A stretch of 64,000 bases of DNA from Hydrogeniiclostridium mannosilyticum (GCF_003268275.1 NZ_QLYR01000003.1:173781-237780); one strand, 5' to 3'; counted from the stretch's first letter, positions 25,924 to 36,252 are shown. The notes: generated from the sequence alone by a model not told the origin. Numbers and translations are program-made.

Positions 25924-25960
25924 GCCGCCGGCCAGGATGAACATCCCGGCCGGCGGCTTT
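25924..25960 (+). terminator. Terminator of the asnA-glnN operon
   Basis: GCCGCCGGCC pairs perfectly with GGCCGGCGGC around a 14-base loop that can pair GGAT/ATCC. TTT and ACCGTTATTTT follow. The remaining bases to 26113 hold no recognisable feature. Confidence 0.8.
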
Positions 25961-26113
25961 ACCGTTATTTTCTGTAAATAAAAATTCCTTCCGTTTTTCC
26001 GCAAGCTTAATTGCCTAAAAGCAGGTGGATTCCATACCGGACAGAAGCCCCTCTGCACCCCAGAATATAGAGGCAAATTCCAGTTTTAAAGCGCCCAAAG
26101 CTCTCCCGCATGA

Positions 26114-26142
26114 TTGAAAAAAACAGAATATTATGATATAGT
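26114..26142 (+). promoter_or_regulatory. Promoter of the methyltransferase gene
   Basis: TTGAAA (26114-26119), 17-base spacer, TATAGT (26137-26142), giving a leader of about 110 bases with no clear structure. Confidence 0.55.
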
Positions 26143-26258
26143 TTTTTTGCTGGAAAGCCTTTATAAGCGCCGGTTGTCTTTGTGCTGAGGCAATGACAAT
26201 TTATAAAAGGTATTAAGCGCCTTCATCAACAGCAATAAAAGAAAAGAGACTGTGGCTA

Positions 26259-27431
26259 ATGGAAGAATTAAAGCAATATTTAAACAGCATCCTTATAGAA
26301 AAGCCGGCAAAAATCATTCTTAGCAATCCCAGAAACAAGCCGGCACATTTCCGAAAAATTGAGCTTCTGGATAAAATGAACGGCTACCAGGCAGCAAAAT
26401 ATACACAGCAGCAGGTTTTTCACGAAAAGGTAGAAATAAACGGGCTGGCCGGCTACCTTGAAGGGTACCTACAGGACGAATTCTCCCAGTTGAACGCTTT
26501 TACCTCCTGTATGGAATACAGCCTACGCATCACCAAAAAGCAGAAGGTGTTATTTACAAAACACGGTAACGCATGTACCACCGCCCTGCCCGACCCCGCC
26601 CATAACCGAAAAAAACATTATATTTTTCAAGAAGGGCAAATCATTCCCCCGCTAATTGATATGGGTATTTTCACTGAAGAAGGAAAGGTCGTACAATCCA
26701 TGTACGACAAGTACCGGCAGATCAACCGCTTTATTGAGATCATCGACGACTCCATCAAAGAACGGCATTTTGAACAGCTTCATGTCATTGATTTCGGCTG
26801 CGGTAAATCCTACCTGACCTTCCTGCTTTACTATTATCTTCATGAAATCAAGCATATCAATGTGCAAATCACCGGGCTGGATTTAAAAGCAGATGTGATT
26901 GAAAAATGCAATCAGGCCGCCCGGAAATACCGCTATGACCAACTTCATTTTTCCGTGGGCAGCATTGCGGACTTTCAGTGCAAAGCCCCGGTTGATATGG
27001 TGGTTACGCTGCACGCCTGTGACACGGCCACGGATTACGCGCTGATGAATGCTGTCCTATGGGATGCCGCCATGATTTTCTCCGTTCCCTGCTGTCAGCA
27101 TGAGCTCAACCATCAAATCCAAAGCGAGGACTTTTCCATCCTTACCCGCTATGGCATTATTCAGGAGCGGGTTGCCGCCGCCATGACAGACGCCATCCGT
27201 GCCAACCTGCTCCAAGCCTGTGGTTACAAAACACAATTGCTCGAGTTTATTGACTTTGCCCATACGCCGAAAAACATCCTGATTCGTGCGAACAAATCCA
27301 ACATCCCCCGCGCCGCACGGAACAAAGCGCTTAACGAAGTTTGGCGCCTGACCAAGGAATTTCACCTGACGCCCTGCCTTCTGGAGCTACTGAGAAAAAA
27401 TGGGCGGATTGTCCCGCCAGCAGAAAAATAA
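26259..27431 (+). CDS. Class I SAM-dependent methyltransferase (Methyltransf_32 type)
   Basis: A 390-residue protein with a helical N-terminal region of about 165 residues and a Rossmann methyltransferase domain. Motif I is HVIDFGCGKSYLTF near residues 172-185, motif II follows as ITGLDLKADVIEKCN, and the motif IV-like stretch is MVVTLHACDTATDYAL with SVPCCQHELN downstream. The CH-ACD and PCCQHE blocks match the METTL25/GSTCD-like methyltransferases, whose bacterial members are untested (RNA substrates are suspected). The ribosome site before ATG 26259 is weak (AGAG). It may be followed by the kinase-like gene on the same transcript. Confidence 0.78.
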   Translation: MEELKQYLNSILIEKPAKIILSNPRNKPAHFRKIELLDKMNGYQAAKYTQQQVFHEKVEINGLAGYLEGYLQDEFSQLNAFTSCMEYSLRITKKQKVLFTKHGNACTTALPDPAHNRKKHYIFQEGQIIPPLIDMGIFTEEGKVVQSMYDKYRQINRFIEIIDDSIKERHFEQLHVIDFGCGKSYLTFLLYYYLHEIKHINVQITGLDLKADVIEKCNQAARKYRYDQLHFSVGSIADFQCKAPVDMVVTLHACDTATDYALMNAVLWDAAMIFSVPCCQHELNHQIQSEDFSILTRYGIIQERVAAAMTDAIRANLLQACGYKTQLLEFIDFAHTPKNILIRANKSNIPRAARNKALNEVWRLTKEFHLTPCLLELLRKNGRIVPPAEK

Positions 27432-27495
27432 ATTCAGCACATGAATTGTGTCAACACAATAGGTATTCTAATCATTGCTGAGAAAGGAGCAAGTC

Positions 27496-28536
27496 TTGGA
27501 CATTGCAGCGTTAAAGCCCCATCATCTAATTGAATTTATAAAAAGCACATGGGGGATCCATCCCAAGAAAATGGCTGCGCTCATTGAGGGTTCTGCAAGG
27601 TGCTTTATCATCGAAAATGAATCAGGCCGATTCTTTTTCAAGGTGTACCAGGATGAGTTTAACGAGGATACATTGCGTAATGAAATTTATATCTGTGATT
27701 TTTTATCTAAAAAAGGGTTTTCAGTTTCTACTTTTCTAAAAACCAATGCGGGAACATTTATTGAACGTTTTTGTCATCATTGGTGTACTCTGCAAAACTA
27801 TATCGACGGCTTTACTTTTCAAAAGTTTGAGGTTCCCCGCCCATTATTACTCGATTCCATAAGAGTTCTGGCAAATATTCATATTGCACTAGCGGAGTTC
27901 CCACTTCAACTCCCCACCGGATTTGAGCAAGCGTGGTTTTTACAATGGTCAAAAGATAGTGCTATAGAAAAGTACCATCATTTACTTGCGCTACTAGAAT
28001 CGTCCGATGAAAATTATAGAAAAATTTCAATTGATTTTGAGACAAAGTCCAATTTAATCCGTGCATTTGACCCCACAATATACGATTTTTCTTCCTTGAC
28101 TATTGAAAACTCGCATGGTGATTACAATGCTTTGCAACTGATTTTTTCGAGTGACAAAGTCAAAGCAGTGGTTGATTTTTCCTCTTGCGCGAAACTACCC
28201 ATTTGCTGGGAAATCATCCGCTCATATACTCTTTCAAGCCCGGAATGTAAAGAAGCGATTATTGATACTGACAATTTTGTTCATTACGTTAAAGAATATT
28301 TGCAAATCAAAAAAATTGAAAAAACAGATTTAGAATTGATGCCATACTTTTACTTGTTTACGCTTATTAGGAGTTCTTTTGGTTACAAGTCTTATATAGA
28401 AAAAAGAAAGAATGGTACTCCAATTGACCGAAAGGATCAAAATGCTTTAGCATTTGCAGCTTGGAGAACAGCCATGTGCAAATGGTTATTCAAACACGCG
28501 GATTTCCTTTCTTCCAGACTGAAAAAAATCATTTAA
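27496..28536 (+). CDS. Aminoglycoside phosphotransferase-like kinase (APH superfamily)
   Basis: A 346-residue protein. Start TTG 27496 lies six bases after AAAGGAG. A kinase N-lobe (RCFIIENESGRFFFKVYQDE, with the ATP-binding lysine) and a C-lobe with SHGDYNALQLIF and AVVDFSSC are seen. The catalytic Asp of the HGD motif is present, but the Asn expected five residues later (HGDxxxxN) is Gln. The DFD/DFG-equivalent reads DFSS. The substrate could be a sugar, choline or homoserine-like alcohol; resistance cannot be assumed. Codon use is clearly more AT-rich than the neighbours, suggesting acquisition. It ends against the convergent trp operon. Confidence 0.7.
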   Translation: MDIAALKPHHLIEFIKSTWGIHPKKMAALIEGSARCFIIENESGRFFFKVYQDEFNEDTLRNEIYICDFLSKKGFSVSTFLKTNAGTFIERFCHHWCTLQNYIDGFTFQKFEVPRPLLLDSIRVLANIHIALAEFPLQLPTGFEQAWFLQWSKDSAIEKYHHLLALLESSDENYRKISIDFETKSNLIRAFDPTIYDFSSLTIENSHGDYNALQLIFSSDKVKAVVDFSSCAKLPICWEIIRSYTLSSPECKEAIIDTDNFVHYVKEYLQIKKIEKTDLELMPYFYLFTLIRSSFGYKSYIEKRKNGTPIDRKDQNALAFAAWRTAMCKWLFKHADFLSSRLKKII

Positions 28537-28573
28537 CCCACAGTTGGAAAAAGCGCTCATAAATATAGATAAA

Positions 28574-28612
28574 GGCCCGCTTACCTAAAAAGATAAGCGG
28601 GCCCACTCTTTC
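28574..28612. terminator. Shared terminator between the kinase-like gene and trpA
   Basis: GGCCCGCTTA pairs with TAAGCGGGCC over 10 bp; CACTCTTTCC follows on the + strand and TTTATCTATATTT on the minus strand. It lies between converging genes. Confidence 0.8.
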
Positions 28613-28625
28613 CAGAGATGTTCTG

Positions 28626-29402
28626 TTATAAATCTGCAATAGCAGCCTTCATGCTGCGCACATAATCCGTCACTGGCGCAATGCAGCCACAGCCATGCTG
28701 GCCGCACAGCTTCACAATCGCGCTACCGACTATCACACCGTCAGCAACTGCTGCTACCCGGCGTGCCTGTTCCGGTGTGGAGATGCCAAACCCCACAGCA
28801 CAGGGGATTTTCTTTTCCTGTTTGACCAAGGCGATCATTGAGCCGAGATCTGTCGTAATTTTACTGCGTACCCCAGTCACGCCCAGTGAGGAAACACAGT
28901 AAATAAATCCATTCGCCTCCCGGGCAATACATGCAATCCGTTCATGAGAGGTCGGCGCAATGAGCGAAATAAACGCCAAGCCATATTTTTGGCACACCGC
29001 ATCAAACTCCTCCTTTTCCTCAAAGGGGACGTCCGGCAAAATCAGGCCGTCCATCCCGATTTCCGCCGCTGTTTGAATAAACCGTTCCGTTCCATAGGAA
29101 AAAACTACGTTGGCATAGGTCATAAACACCAGCGGAATTTGCGACTGCGTCCGAATACGCCGCACCATTTGGAAAATTTTATCGGTGGTGACACCGCCTG
29201 AAAGAGCGCGCAGATTCGCCGCCTGAATCACAGGCCCCTCTGCCGTGGGATCGGAAAACGGGATGCCCAGCTCTACCAGGTCTGCTCCTGCACGTTCCAT
29301 GGCCAGTACCAGCTGCTCCGTTATCTCCAGAGAGGGGTCGCCGCAGGTGATAAACGGGATAAAAGCCTTTCCGTGGCTGAATACCTTCTCAATATTATTC
29401 AT
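28626..29402 (-). CDS. trpA: Tryptophan synthase alpha chain
   Basis: A 258-residue TIM barrel that cleaves indole-3-glycerol phosphate to indole and glyceraldehyde phosphate. [15 protein letters not shown] with the conserved Asp, [21 protein letters not shown] with the catalytic Glu, and [10 protein letters not shown] with [11 protein letters not shown] form the active site and phosphate site. The start ATG 29402 is taken because the family begins close to it and GGGAGG lies just upstream; longer in-frame extensions run into trpB. It overlaps the trpB stop by a few bases and is the last gene of the operon. Confidence 0.93.
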   Translation of the reverse strand: MNNIEKVFSHGKAFIPFITCGDPSLEITEQLVLAMERAGADLVELGIPFSDPTAEGPVIQAANLRALSGGVTTDKIFQMVRRIRTQSQIPLVFMTYANVVFSYGTERFIQTAAEIGMDGLILPDVPFEEKEEFDAVCQKYGLAFISLIAPTSHERIACIAREANGFIYCVSSLGVTGVRSKITTDLGSMIALVKQEKKIPCAVGFGISTPEQARRVAAVADGVIVGSAIVKLCGQHGCGCIAPVTDYVRSMKAAIADL

Positions 29403-30588
29403 GAATATCCTCCCCTCTGTAGCGGGCGATGGCGGCACAGTCCTTATCGCCCCGCCCGGATATATTGACGACAATGGTCTGGTCCCCGCGCATAGTAGGG
29501 GCCAGCTTGCGCGCATAAGCCACTGCGTGCGCGCTTTCTATCGCCGGAATAATCCCCTCCAGCCGCGACAGGTATTCAAACGCCTCCACAGCCTCATCAT
29601 CCGTAACCGCAACATATTCCGCACGGCCCGTATCATACAAATCGGCGTGCTCCGGGCCGATGCCGGGATAATCCAACCCCGCGGAAATCGAATATACCGG
29701 GGCAATCTGGCCGAAATCATCCTGGCAGAAATAGGACTTCATCCCATGGAAAATACCCAGTCTGCCGGTCGCAATGGTCGCCGCCGTTTCCGCCGTATGA
29801 ATACCGCGGCCCGCCGCCTCGCAGCCGATCAGGCGTACCTCCGGGTGTTCAATAAAATGGTAAAAAGCGCCGATGGCATTGCTGCCGCCGCCGACGCAGG
29901 CCAGCACCGCATCGGGGAGCCGTCCTTCCTTTTCCAGCATCTGCGCCTTGATCTCCTTGGATATGACGGACTGAAAATCACGCACAATCGTCGGAAATGG
30001 ATGCGGCCCCATGCAGGATCCGAGTACGTAATGGGTGTCCTCAATGCGGTTGGTCCATTCCCGCATGGTCTCGGAGACCGCATCCTTGAGCGTCGCCGTC
30101 CCGGAAGTCACTGCATGCACTTTCGCTCCCAGCAGACGCATCCGGTAGACGTTCAGCGCCTGGCGCTCGGTATCTACCTTACCCATGTATACCTCGCACT
30201 CCATGTCCATTAGAGCTGCGGCCGTTGCTGTTGCCACACCGTGCTGCCCGGCGCCGGTCTCCGCAATTACACGGGTTTTCCCCATTTTTTTTGCCAGCAG
30301 TACTTGTCCGAGTACATTATTGATCTTATGCGCGCCGGTATGGTTCAAATCTTCGCGCTTCAGGTAGATCCTCGCGCCGCCCAAATCCTCGCTCATACGC
30401 CGTGCATAGTATAACCGTGAAGGCCGGCCTGCATATTCGTTCAGCAGCTCTGTCAGCTCCCGGTTGAAATCGGGGTCCTTTTTATAGCGCTCATAGGCTT
30501 CTTCCAGTTCAATCACAGCGTTCATCAGCGTTTCCGGTATATATTGCCCGCCATGAATGCCAAATCTTCCCTTTTTCACAAATCCCAT
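29395..30588 (-). CDS. trpB: Tryptophan synthase beta chain
   Basis: A 397-residue PLP enzyme of the TrpB1 type that joins indole and serine. [16 protein letters not shown] opens the chain; [16 protein letters not shown] carries the PLP lysine; [13 protein letters not shown] is the serine/indole loop; and [15 protein letters not shown] binds the PLP phosphate. The gene overlaps the end of trpF by 13 bases, a sign of tight coupling. TrpB pairs with TrpA in the alpha2beta2 complex with a tunnel for indole. Confidence 0.95.
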   Translation of the reverse strand: MGFVKKGRFGIHGGQYIPETLMNAVIELEEAYERYKKDPDFNRELTELLNEYAGRPSRLYYARRMSEDLGGARIYLKREDLNHTGAHKINNVLGQVLLAKKMGKTRVIAETGAGQHGVATATAAALMDMECEVYMGKVDTERQALNVYRMRLLGAKVHAVTSGTATLKDAVSETMREWTNRIEDTHYVLGSCMGPHPFPTIVRDFQSVISKEIKAQMLEKEGRLPDAVLACVGGGSNAIGAFYHFIEHPEVRLIGCEAAGRGIHTAETAATIATGRLGIFHGMKSYFCQDDFGQIAPVYSISAGLDYPGIGPEHADLYDTGRAEYVAVTDDEAVEAFEYLSRLEGIIPAIESAHAVAYARKLAPTMRGDQTIVVNISGRGDKDCAAIARYRGEDIHE

Positions 30589-31187
30589 CTCCTAACCGCG
30601 GCAACAGCCGCTAATATCTTTTCACGGTCCTTTTGACCCGCCTGCTCTACTCCGCTGCTGAGGTCAACAGCCCATGGATGTACCGTTGAAATCGCGGTAC
30701 ACAGGTTCTCCACAGTCAGTCCGCCCGCCAGAAAGAAAGGACGCTTCACCCCAGAGACAAGCTGCCAGTCAAAGGCCTTTCCTGTTCCTCCGCTGCCATG
30801 ATCGAACAGCAGATAATCCGCCTTGCTGTGGAGCGCCGGCCGCACAGACTGCTCCGTGTCGGCCCGGAAAGCCTTGCAAACCGGTTTCCCGGTTCTTGCC
30901 CTCAGTTCCCGGATGTAGCCTTCCCCCTCCGAGCCATGCAGCTGCGCCATCTCGATGACGCCATTCTCCAGCAACGTCGTAACATTTTCCAGCGGCTCGT
31001 CGACAAATACACCGACCGGGACAATTTTTCCCGCCAAGCGTGCCCGCAGCCGCGCGGCCTCTTCCGGTGAGACGCTGCGCCTGCTTCCGGGCACATGGAT
31101 GACAAAGCCGGCATAGTCCGGTTCCGCTTCATTGACAAAAGAAATATCCTCCGGGCGGGTAAGGCCGCATATCTTGATCCTCGTCAC
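30576..31187 (-). CDS. trpF: Phosphoribosylanthranilate isomerase
   Basis: A 203-residue TIM barrel. The start is the GTG at 31187 overlapping the trpC stop (GTGTGA arrangement). [12 protein letters not shown] contains the catalytic Cys, VGVFVDEP follows, [11 protein letters not shown] carries strand 4, [17 protein letters not shown] holds the catalytic Asp, and [11 protein letters not shown] with AVDLSSGVE binds the phosphate. It catalyses the Amadori rearrangement before indole-glycerol phosphate synthase. Confidence 0.93.
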   Translation of the reverse strand: MTRIKICGLTRPEDISFVNEAEPDYAGFVIHVPGSRRSVSPEEAARLRARLAGKIVPVGVFVDEPLENVTTLLENGVIEMAQLHGSEGEGYIRELRARTGKPVCKAFRADTEQSVRPALHSKADYLLFDHGSGGTGKAFDWQLVSGVKRPFFLAGGLTVENLCTAISTVHPWAVDLSSGVEQAGQKDREKILAAVAAVRRWDL

Positions 31188-31972
31188 ACTGCCGCACCTC
31201 TCAATGCATCCAACATCGCCCGCTTATCCGCAGCGCGCATCAGCGCTTCGCCGATCAGCACCGCGTCTGTTCCATTTTCCCGCAGGGCCGCGACGTCCGC
31301 CGGTGTATGAACCCCACTCTCGGAGACAAACAGGATGGAGCGCGGCACCATCCGACGAAGCCTCAGGCTGTTTTGCAAATCCACCTGAAAGTCCTTCAGG
31401 TTGCGGTTGTTCACACCGATGATGCGGGCGCCCGCCTTTTGAGCGCGTTCCACTTCCTGCTCCGTGTGAGCCTCTACCAACGCGGAAAGGCCCAGCTCCT
31501 GCGCAAGCTGTAGGTAGCTTTTCAGCCGCTCGTCCTCCAGAATGGAGCAAATCAGCAGAATTGCCGATGCTCCCATCGCTCTGGCTTGATACACCATATA
31601 CTCATCCACCGTGAAATCCTTACGCAGCACCGGTATGCTTACACGAGCCGCTATCTCTTTCAAATATTGATCCCGGCCCTGAAACCAATAGGGCTCTGTC
31701 AGGCAGGAAATCGCTGAAGCGCCAGCGCGCTCATATTCCTGTGCAATGGCTGTATAGGGGAATACCGCATCAATGACTCCTTTGGAGGGTGAGGCCTTCT
31801 TTACCTCACAGATAAAAGAAACGCCCTCCTCCCGCAGCGCGGCCTCAAAGGGGAACCCCTGCGGGCACGGAGCCTCTTCCGCCCGGACCCGCAGTTCAGC
31901 AAGCGGCATTTTTCTCCGTTCCTCTGCAATTCGGGTATAGGTCCGTTCGGCAATTTTCGACAAAATATTCAT
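31184..31972 (-). CDS. trpC: Indole-3-glycerol phosphate synthase
   Basis: A 262-residue TIM barrel starting at ATG 31972, which overlaps the trpD stop. [15 protein letters not shown] includes the catalytic Lys, [12 protein letters not shown] and [27 protein letters not shown] hold further catalytic Lys/Glu residues, and [27 protein letters not shown] and AVLIGEALM complete the phosphate site. It closes the indole ring. Not fused to TrpF, unlike the enterobacterial form. Confidence 0.94.
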   Translation of the reverse strand: MNILSKIAERTYTRIAEERRKMPLAELRVRAEEAPCPQGFPFEAALREEGVSFICEVKKASPSKGVIDAVFPYTAIAQEYERAGASAISCLTEPYWFQGRDQYLKEIAARVSIPVLRKDFTVDEYMVYQARAMGASAILLICSILEDERLKSYLQLAQELGLSALVEAHTEQEVERAQKAGARIIGVNNRNLKDFQVDLQNSLRLRRMVPRSILFVSESGVHTPADVAALRENGTDAVLIGEALMRAADKRAMLDALRGAAV

Positions 31973-32978
31973 ACTCTGCTCTCCCGTGCAAATTCCTCCA
32001 GCTTTAACCGCGCTGCACCGTTGTCAATCAGCTGTTCCGCCAGCCGGACGCCTTGCTCCATGTTCTCAGCTCTTGCGGTGATATACAGCGCCGCGCCCGC
32101 ATTTAAGCACACGGCACACCGGCGGGGCCCGCGGTCCTCGCCGGCAAGAATAGCGCGGGTAATGGCGGCATTTTCCTCCGGCGCCCCTCCAACAAGCTCC
32201 GCCTTATCGCAGCGCTTGTAACCAAACTGTTCAGGAGTAAGCTCATAGGATTGGAACCACCCGTCACGAATTTCACAGACTGTTGTCGGCGCACTCATGG
32301 AGATTTCATCGAGCTTATCCTGCCCATAGACCACCATACCGCGCGCTACTCCCAGCTTAGCCATGACCTGTGCCAGCGGTTCCACCAGGTTTTCCTCATA
32401 AACGCCCATCAATTCCATATTGGCGCCGGCCGGATTAGACAGCGGGCCCAAAATATTGAACACAGTCCGGATGCCCAGTTCCTTACGGATGGGTGCCACA
32501 TACTTCATTGCGAAGTGGTAGTTTTGCGCAAACAGAAAGCAGATGTTGATCTTTTTCAAAAGCGCAGCGCTTTTTCCGGCGTGAGGGCAATGTTCACCCC
32601 CAGGGCCTCCAGTACGTCTGCAGCGCCGCATTTAGAGGAGGCCGCGCGGTTTCCGTGCTTGGCAACAGGGACGCCTGCCGCCGCAATAACAAGGGCTGAG
32701 GTTGTGGAAATGTTGAACGAATTGGCGCCGTCGCCGCCGGTACCGACAATCTCAAGCACGTCCATCTCATGCAGCAGTTTGGCACAGTGTGCGCGCATGC
32801 CCGATGCAGAGGCCGTAATCTCGTCAATTGTCTCCCCTTTCATGGACAAAGCGGTCAAATAGGCGGACATCTGCACCTCGCTGGCCTTTCCCTCCATGAT
32901 TTCATTCATAACCTGCTCCGCCTCAGCATAAGCCAGGTCCTCTTTTTTTGAAAGCTTGATAATGGCTTCTTTTATCAT
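31969..32978 (-). pseudogene. trpD: Anthranilate phosphoribosyltransferase, single frameshift
   Basis: Two frames together make a complete TrpD: 32978 to about 32575 ([17 protein letters not shown]..., with [17 protein letters not shown] and [22 protein letters not shown]) and about 32575 to 31969 ([44 protein letters not shown]...). The break falls at a run of five T (32571-32575; A5 on the coding strand). Adding one base gives [20 protein letters not shown], which matches the family. TrpD transfers phosphoribose to anthranilate. Start overlaps the trpG stop, and trpC overlaps its end, so the operon is otherwise intact. As written the strain would be a tryptophan auxotroph; a sequencing error is at least as likely. 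Confidence 0.85.
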
Positions 32979-33556
32979 TTTACGGCGCCTCCCATTGCTA
33001 AAAAGTTTTTGATTATTTGCCGTCCGTTCGGAGTCATGATGGACTCGGGATGAAACTGTACGCCGAACACCGGATATTCCCGATGCTCTACTGCCATGAC
33101 CTCTCCATTTTCTGCCTCAGCCGTAACGCGAAGTATATCCGGCAAGGTCTGCCGGACCGCGGCCAGGGAATGATACCGCGCGGCGGTAAACGGCTGTGCA
33201 ATTCCTTGAAAAAGCCTGCTGTCCGGACTTGTTGTAATCAAAGAAGTTTTTCCGTGCATCAGTTCCTTCGCATAGGAAACCTGCCCGCCAAAAGCCACAC
33301 AGACAGCCTGATGCCCCAGGCAAACACCCAGAATCGGAATACGGCCGCTGAAGCGGCGCACCACATCAATACAAATCCCGGCGGTTTCCGGTCTGCCGGG
33401 CCCCGGCGAGAGGACAATCGCCTCCGGAGCCATTCGCTCAACCTCCTCTATACCGGCCGCATCATTGCGCTTAACCAGAACATCCGGGTTAATGCTGCCA
33501 ACCAGCTGAAACAGGTTATAGGAAAAGCTGTCGTAATTATCAATGAGTAGAATCAT
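32975..33556 (-). CDS. trpG: Anthranilate synthase component II (glutamine amidotransferase)
   Basis: A 193-residue class I amidotransferase. [17 protein letters not shown] is the family start; VLSPGPGRP is the oxyanion region; LGVCLGHQ carries the catalytic Cys; and FGVQFHPES provides the His-Glu pair. It supplies ammonia to TrpE. The ATG at 33556 overlaps the trpE stop as ATGA, and its stop overlaps trpD. A TrpG-type gene can also serve folate synthesis as PabA; none other is in this window. Confidence 0.93.
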   Translation of the reverse strand: MILLIDNYDSFSYNLFQLVGSINPDVLVKRNDAAGIEEVERMAPEAIVLSPGPGRPETAGICIDVVRRFSGRIPILGVCLGHQAVCVAFGGQVSYAKELMHGKTSLITTSPDSRLFQGIAQPFTAARYHSLAAVRQTLPDILRVTAEAENGEVMAVEHREYPVFGVQFHPESIMTPNGRQIIKNFLAMGGAVK

Positions 33557-35040
33557 TTTAATCCTCCCTCCGCGGTATGAATGGCATCGACCACCGCCCT
33601 GGCCTTGTTTTGGCACTCTTCAAACTCCTTTTCCGGCACGCTGCCGGCTACGATGCCCGCGCCGGACTGCACACAGACCTTACCATCCTTTTTATAGGCC
33701 AGACGAATGGCGATGCATACATCCAGATTTCCGGTAAAATCCAGATAACCGATAGCGCCGCCATAGATGCCGCGCGGGCGCTGTTCCAAATCCCGGATAA
33801 TCTCACAGGCTCTCAGCTTTGGGGCGCCGGAAAGCGTTCCTGCCGGCAATATTGAGTCCACAGCGGCAATCGCCTCCAGGCCCTTCCGCAGCGTTCCCGA
33901 AACAGTGGACCCGATGTGCATCACATGGGAGAAGCGCTCAATTTCACAGTATTTTTCTACCTGAACACTGCCGATTTCGCTGATACGTCCAATATCATTG
34001 CGTCCCAGGTCCACCAGCATGTTATGCTCCGACAGTTCCTTTTCATCCGCCAGCAGCTCCCGCTCCAGCCGCCTGTCCTCCTCCTCTGTTCCGCCGCGCC
34101 GGCGAGTACCCGCCAGCGGAAAGGTGTAAAGGGTTCTGTTCTGGAGCTTGACCAGCGTTTCCGGAGAAGCCCCGGCAATTTCTACATCATCGCTGGAAAA
34201 GTAAAACATATAGGGAGACGGATTTGTTGTGCGCAGCACACGGTAAGTGTCAAACAGGCTGCCCTGCGCCCGGGCCTCCAAGGGGTCAGAGAGCACCACC
34301 TGAAAAATATCGCCCTCACGGATATAGTTCTTGGCACGCTCCACCATCTCGCTGTACTTTTCCCTGGAAAAGTAGGGTTTCAGTTCCTCTTTCAGAATGA
34401 GCGGCCTAAAATCTGCTTTCGCACCGCTGTCCAATAGCCGTTCCATCTCATCAAGCTCCGCCTCCGCTTGCCTGTAGGACGCCTCCAAATCAGATGTTCG
34501 GACACCAGTGATTAAAATAAGCTTTTGACGGTAATGATCAAAAACAATAACCTTATCAAAAAGCATTAAATCCACATCCCGGAAAGTCTGGCCGTTTTCT
34601 CCCTCCACCCGCAGGCTCGGTTCCGCATATTGTATGTAATCATAAGAAAAATACCCTACCAGCCCGCCTGTAAACGGCGGCATTCCCTGTACCTTCGGGC
34701 TGCGGTATTCTTCCAGCAGCTTCTGTATTTCTGCGCCCGGGTGCTCTGTCTGGCGAATAGTCTCTTGGCAGCAATCTCCTTCTGCAACCGAACGAATGAG
34801 CAGCCTTCCGCCGGTACAGGTCAGCTCCAGCGACGGGGCGTAGCCCAGAAAGGAAAAACGCCCCCATTTCTGGCTATCCTCCGCGCTTTCCAACAGGTAA
34901 CAGTGACAGCTGGCGGCACGCAACGTGCGCATAACCTCTACCGGCGTAAAACGGTCTGCCAGCAGTTCCCTGCACACCGGAATCCGGCGGTAATTCCCGG
35001 ACCCCGCCAAGACCTTCACTTCTGCCAAAGATGGGTACAT
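33553..35040 (-). CDS. trpE: Anthranilate synthase component I
   Basis: A 495-residue chorismate-binding enzyme making anthranilate with TrpG. The N-terminal region includes YLLESAEDSQKWGRFSFLGYAP, in which LLES is the tryptophan feedback-binding motif. The catalytic domain shows IREGDIFQVVLS, PSPYMFYFSSDDVEIAGASPETLVK, PLAGTRRRGGT, DLGRNDIGRI and LPAGTLSGAPKLRACEII. Start ATG 35040 follows GGAGG. First gene of trpEGDCFBA, expressed through the T-box leader directly upstream. Confidence 0.95.
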   Translation of the reverse strand: MYPSLAEVKVLAGSGNYRRIPVCRELLADRFTPVEVMRTLRAASCHCYLLESAEDSQKWGRFSFLGYAPSLELTCTGGRLLIRSVAEGDCCQETIRQTEHPGAEIQKLLEEYRSPKVQGMPPFTGGLVGYFSYDYIQYAEPSLRVEGENGQTFRDVDLMLFDKVIVFDHYRQKLILITGVRTSDLEASYRQAEAELDEMERLLDSGAKADFRPLILKEELKPYFSREKYSEMVERAKNYIREGDIFQVVLSDPLEARAQGSLFDTYRVLRTTNPSPYMFYFSSDDVEIAGASPETLVKLQNRTLYTFPLAGTRRRGGTEEEDRRLERELLADEKELSEHNMLVDLGRNDIGRISEIGSVQVEKYCEIERFSHVMHIGSTVSGTLRKGLEAIAAVDSILPAGTLSGAPKLRACEIIRDLEQRPRGIYGGAIGYLDFTGNLDVCIAIRLAYKKDGKVCVQSGAGIVAGSVPEKEFEECQNKARAVVDAIHTAEGGLK

Positions 35041-35079
35041 TATGGTTCCTCCTATCCCTTATTCCCGGGGCAGGCAAAT

Positions 35080-35362
35080 AAAAAAGCCCGTCCCGACAGT
35101 TTCACTCTGTCAAGGACGGGCTGTAAATTCCCGCGGTGCCACCTTGCTTTACGGAAGCATTTCCGTACTCTTTGCGAAATACCAACATATTTCCGGCAAC
35201 TAACGTATGCCCACACGTCGCAGAATACTCGGCCTGCGGCCTTTCCCTGCGCCCTCCGCGGCCCATTTGGCAGCCTGCCTCTCGACCCGGCTTTCACCTA
35301 CCCGGGCTCTCTGTACGCGCACAACTGCTTTGACTTCCGCTTCAACGGTTTATTATTAATTT
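35080..35362 (-). ncRNA. T-box riboswitch (tryptophan) upstream of trpE
   Basis: On the minus strand the leader contains AGAGAGCCCGGG with GGTG (stem I distal part), the T-box AAGGTGGCACCGCGG (35131-35145), and a terminator GCCCGTCC/GGACGGGC followed by TTTTTT (35085-35122). A UGG triplet at 35263-35265, in the unpaired AAAUGGG context on the 3' side of stem I, is the likely Trp specifier. Uncharged tRNA-Trp would bind and favour the antiterminator, turning on the operon. The specifier assignment is by eye. Confidence 0.88.
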
Positions 35363-35368
35363 TTACTT

Positions 35369-35397
35369 AGTATAGCACTGCTTCACGCCATTGTCAA
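35369..35397 (-). promoter_or_regulatory. Sigma-A promoter of the trp operon
   Basis: On the minus strand TTGACA (35392-35397), 17-base spacer, TATACT (35369-35374). Confidence 0.85.
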
Positions 35398-35430
35398 GAA
35401 CCATGGCTAACTTTTCTGCCGCTGAGGCGC

Positions 35431-36252
35431 CTATTCACCCTGTACCGCCGATGAAGAATTAGAGCCGGTCAGGATGCTGTCCAGGTCAAACAGGTTGCCG
35501 CCGTCGGAAACGACCTTGGGAAGCTGGCCATCCCATTTATCAATCATCGCCATTTTAATCAGCTCCTCGGTCAGCTCCTGGGACTTCAGGCGGTAACTCT
35601 CTGCTTCAGCCTCGGCCTGCGCCACCTTTTGCTCCGCCTCAATCTTGATACGGGCCAGATCCTGTTCCGCCTTTAAAGCATTTTGCTGTGCGGTCTGCTT
35701 AGCCTCAATGGCTGCGTTAAATTCCTCTGAGAACTGAAAATCAACAATATTCAAGCTTTCGGTAGAAAAGCCGTAGGCAGCTATTTTCTCCGTAATGGCC
35801 TGCTTCATCTCCTCGCCAACCGTCTGGCGGCTGGTAATGAGCTCTTCTGCTGTATACTGTGCCGTAACGGATTTGACCGCCTCCTGAATTGCCGGGACGA
35901 TTACAACATTTTCAAAATCGTACCCAATATTTTTATAAATAGAGGGCGCGTTTTTATTGGGTACACGATAATTCAACGCCACTGTGCTGTCCACCGTCTG
36001 AAGGTCCTTGGATGCGCTGGAGGACGCCACCTCCGCTTTCAGTACCTGGTTGTTAATATCAATAACCTTCGTCACAAAGGGGACGACAAAATGCAGGCCT
36101 TCGTCCAGGCCGTTTTCATCCACTGCGCCAAAGCGTGTGACTACACCGGTATGCCCTGCCGGAACAGAATGTACGGAAAAACCGACTAATACGGCTGCGC
36201 ATACGACAATTACCAAGGGGATTATCCACTTACCCATCTTCTTCAAGTTCAT
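35431..36252 (-). CDS. SPFH/prohibitin-family membrane protein (HflC-like)
   Basis: A 273-residue protein with one membrane anchor (about residues 8-26). An SPFH domain begins at VPAGHTGVVTRFGAVDENGLDEGLHFVVPF and runs through ALNYRVP to a long charged coiled coil (EAKQTAQQNALKAEQDLARIKIEAEQKVAQAEAEAE). Prohibitin-like proteins form large ring or cage assemblies at the membrane and modulate proteases; the partner here is unknown. The ATG at 36252 has AAAGGAG at a good distance. A TTG about 40 codons upstream also has AAAGGAG, so a longer form with a hydrophilic N-terminus cannot be excluded. Single gene, separated from trp by the trp promoter. Confidence 0.83.
   Translation of the reverse strand: MNLKKMGKWIIPLVIVVCAAVLVGFSVHSVPAGHTGVVTRFGAVDENGLDEGLHFVVPFVTKVIDINNQVLKAEVASSSASKDLQTVDSTVALNYRVPNKNAPSIYKNIGYDFENVVIVPAIQEAVKSVTAQYTAEELITSRQTVGEEMKQAITEKIAAYGFSTESLNIVDFQFSEEFNAAIEAKQTAQQNALKAEQDLARIKIEAEQKVAQAEAEAESYRLKSQELTEELIKMAMIDKWDGQLPKVVSDGGNLFDLDSILTGSNSSSAVQGE

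Noticed and set aside
28944-30213. Long plus-strand open frames opposite trpA and trpB
   Set aside because: They are antisense shadows of well-conserved trp genes, with no ribosome sites or recognisable domains.
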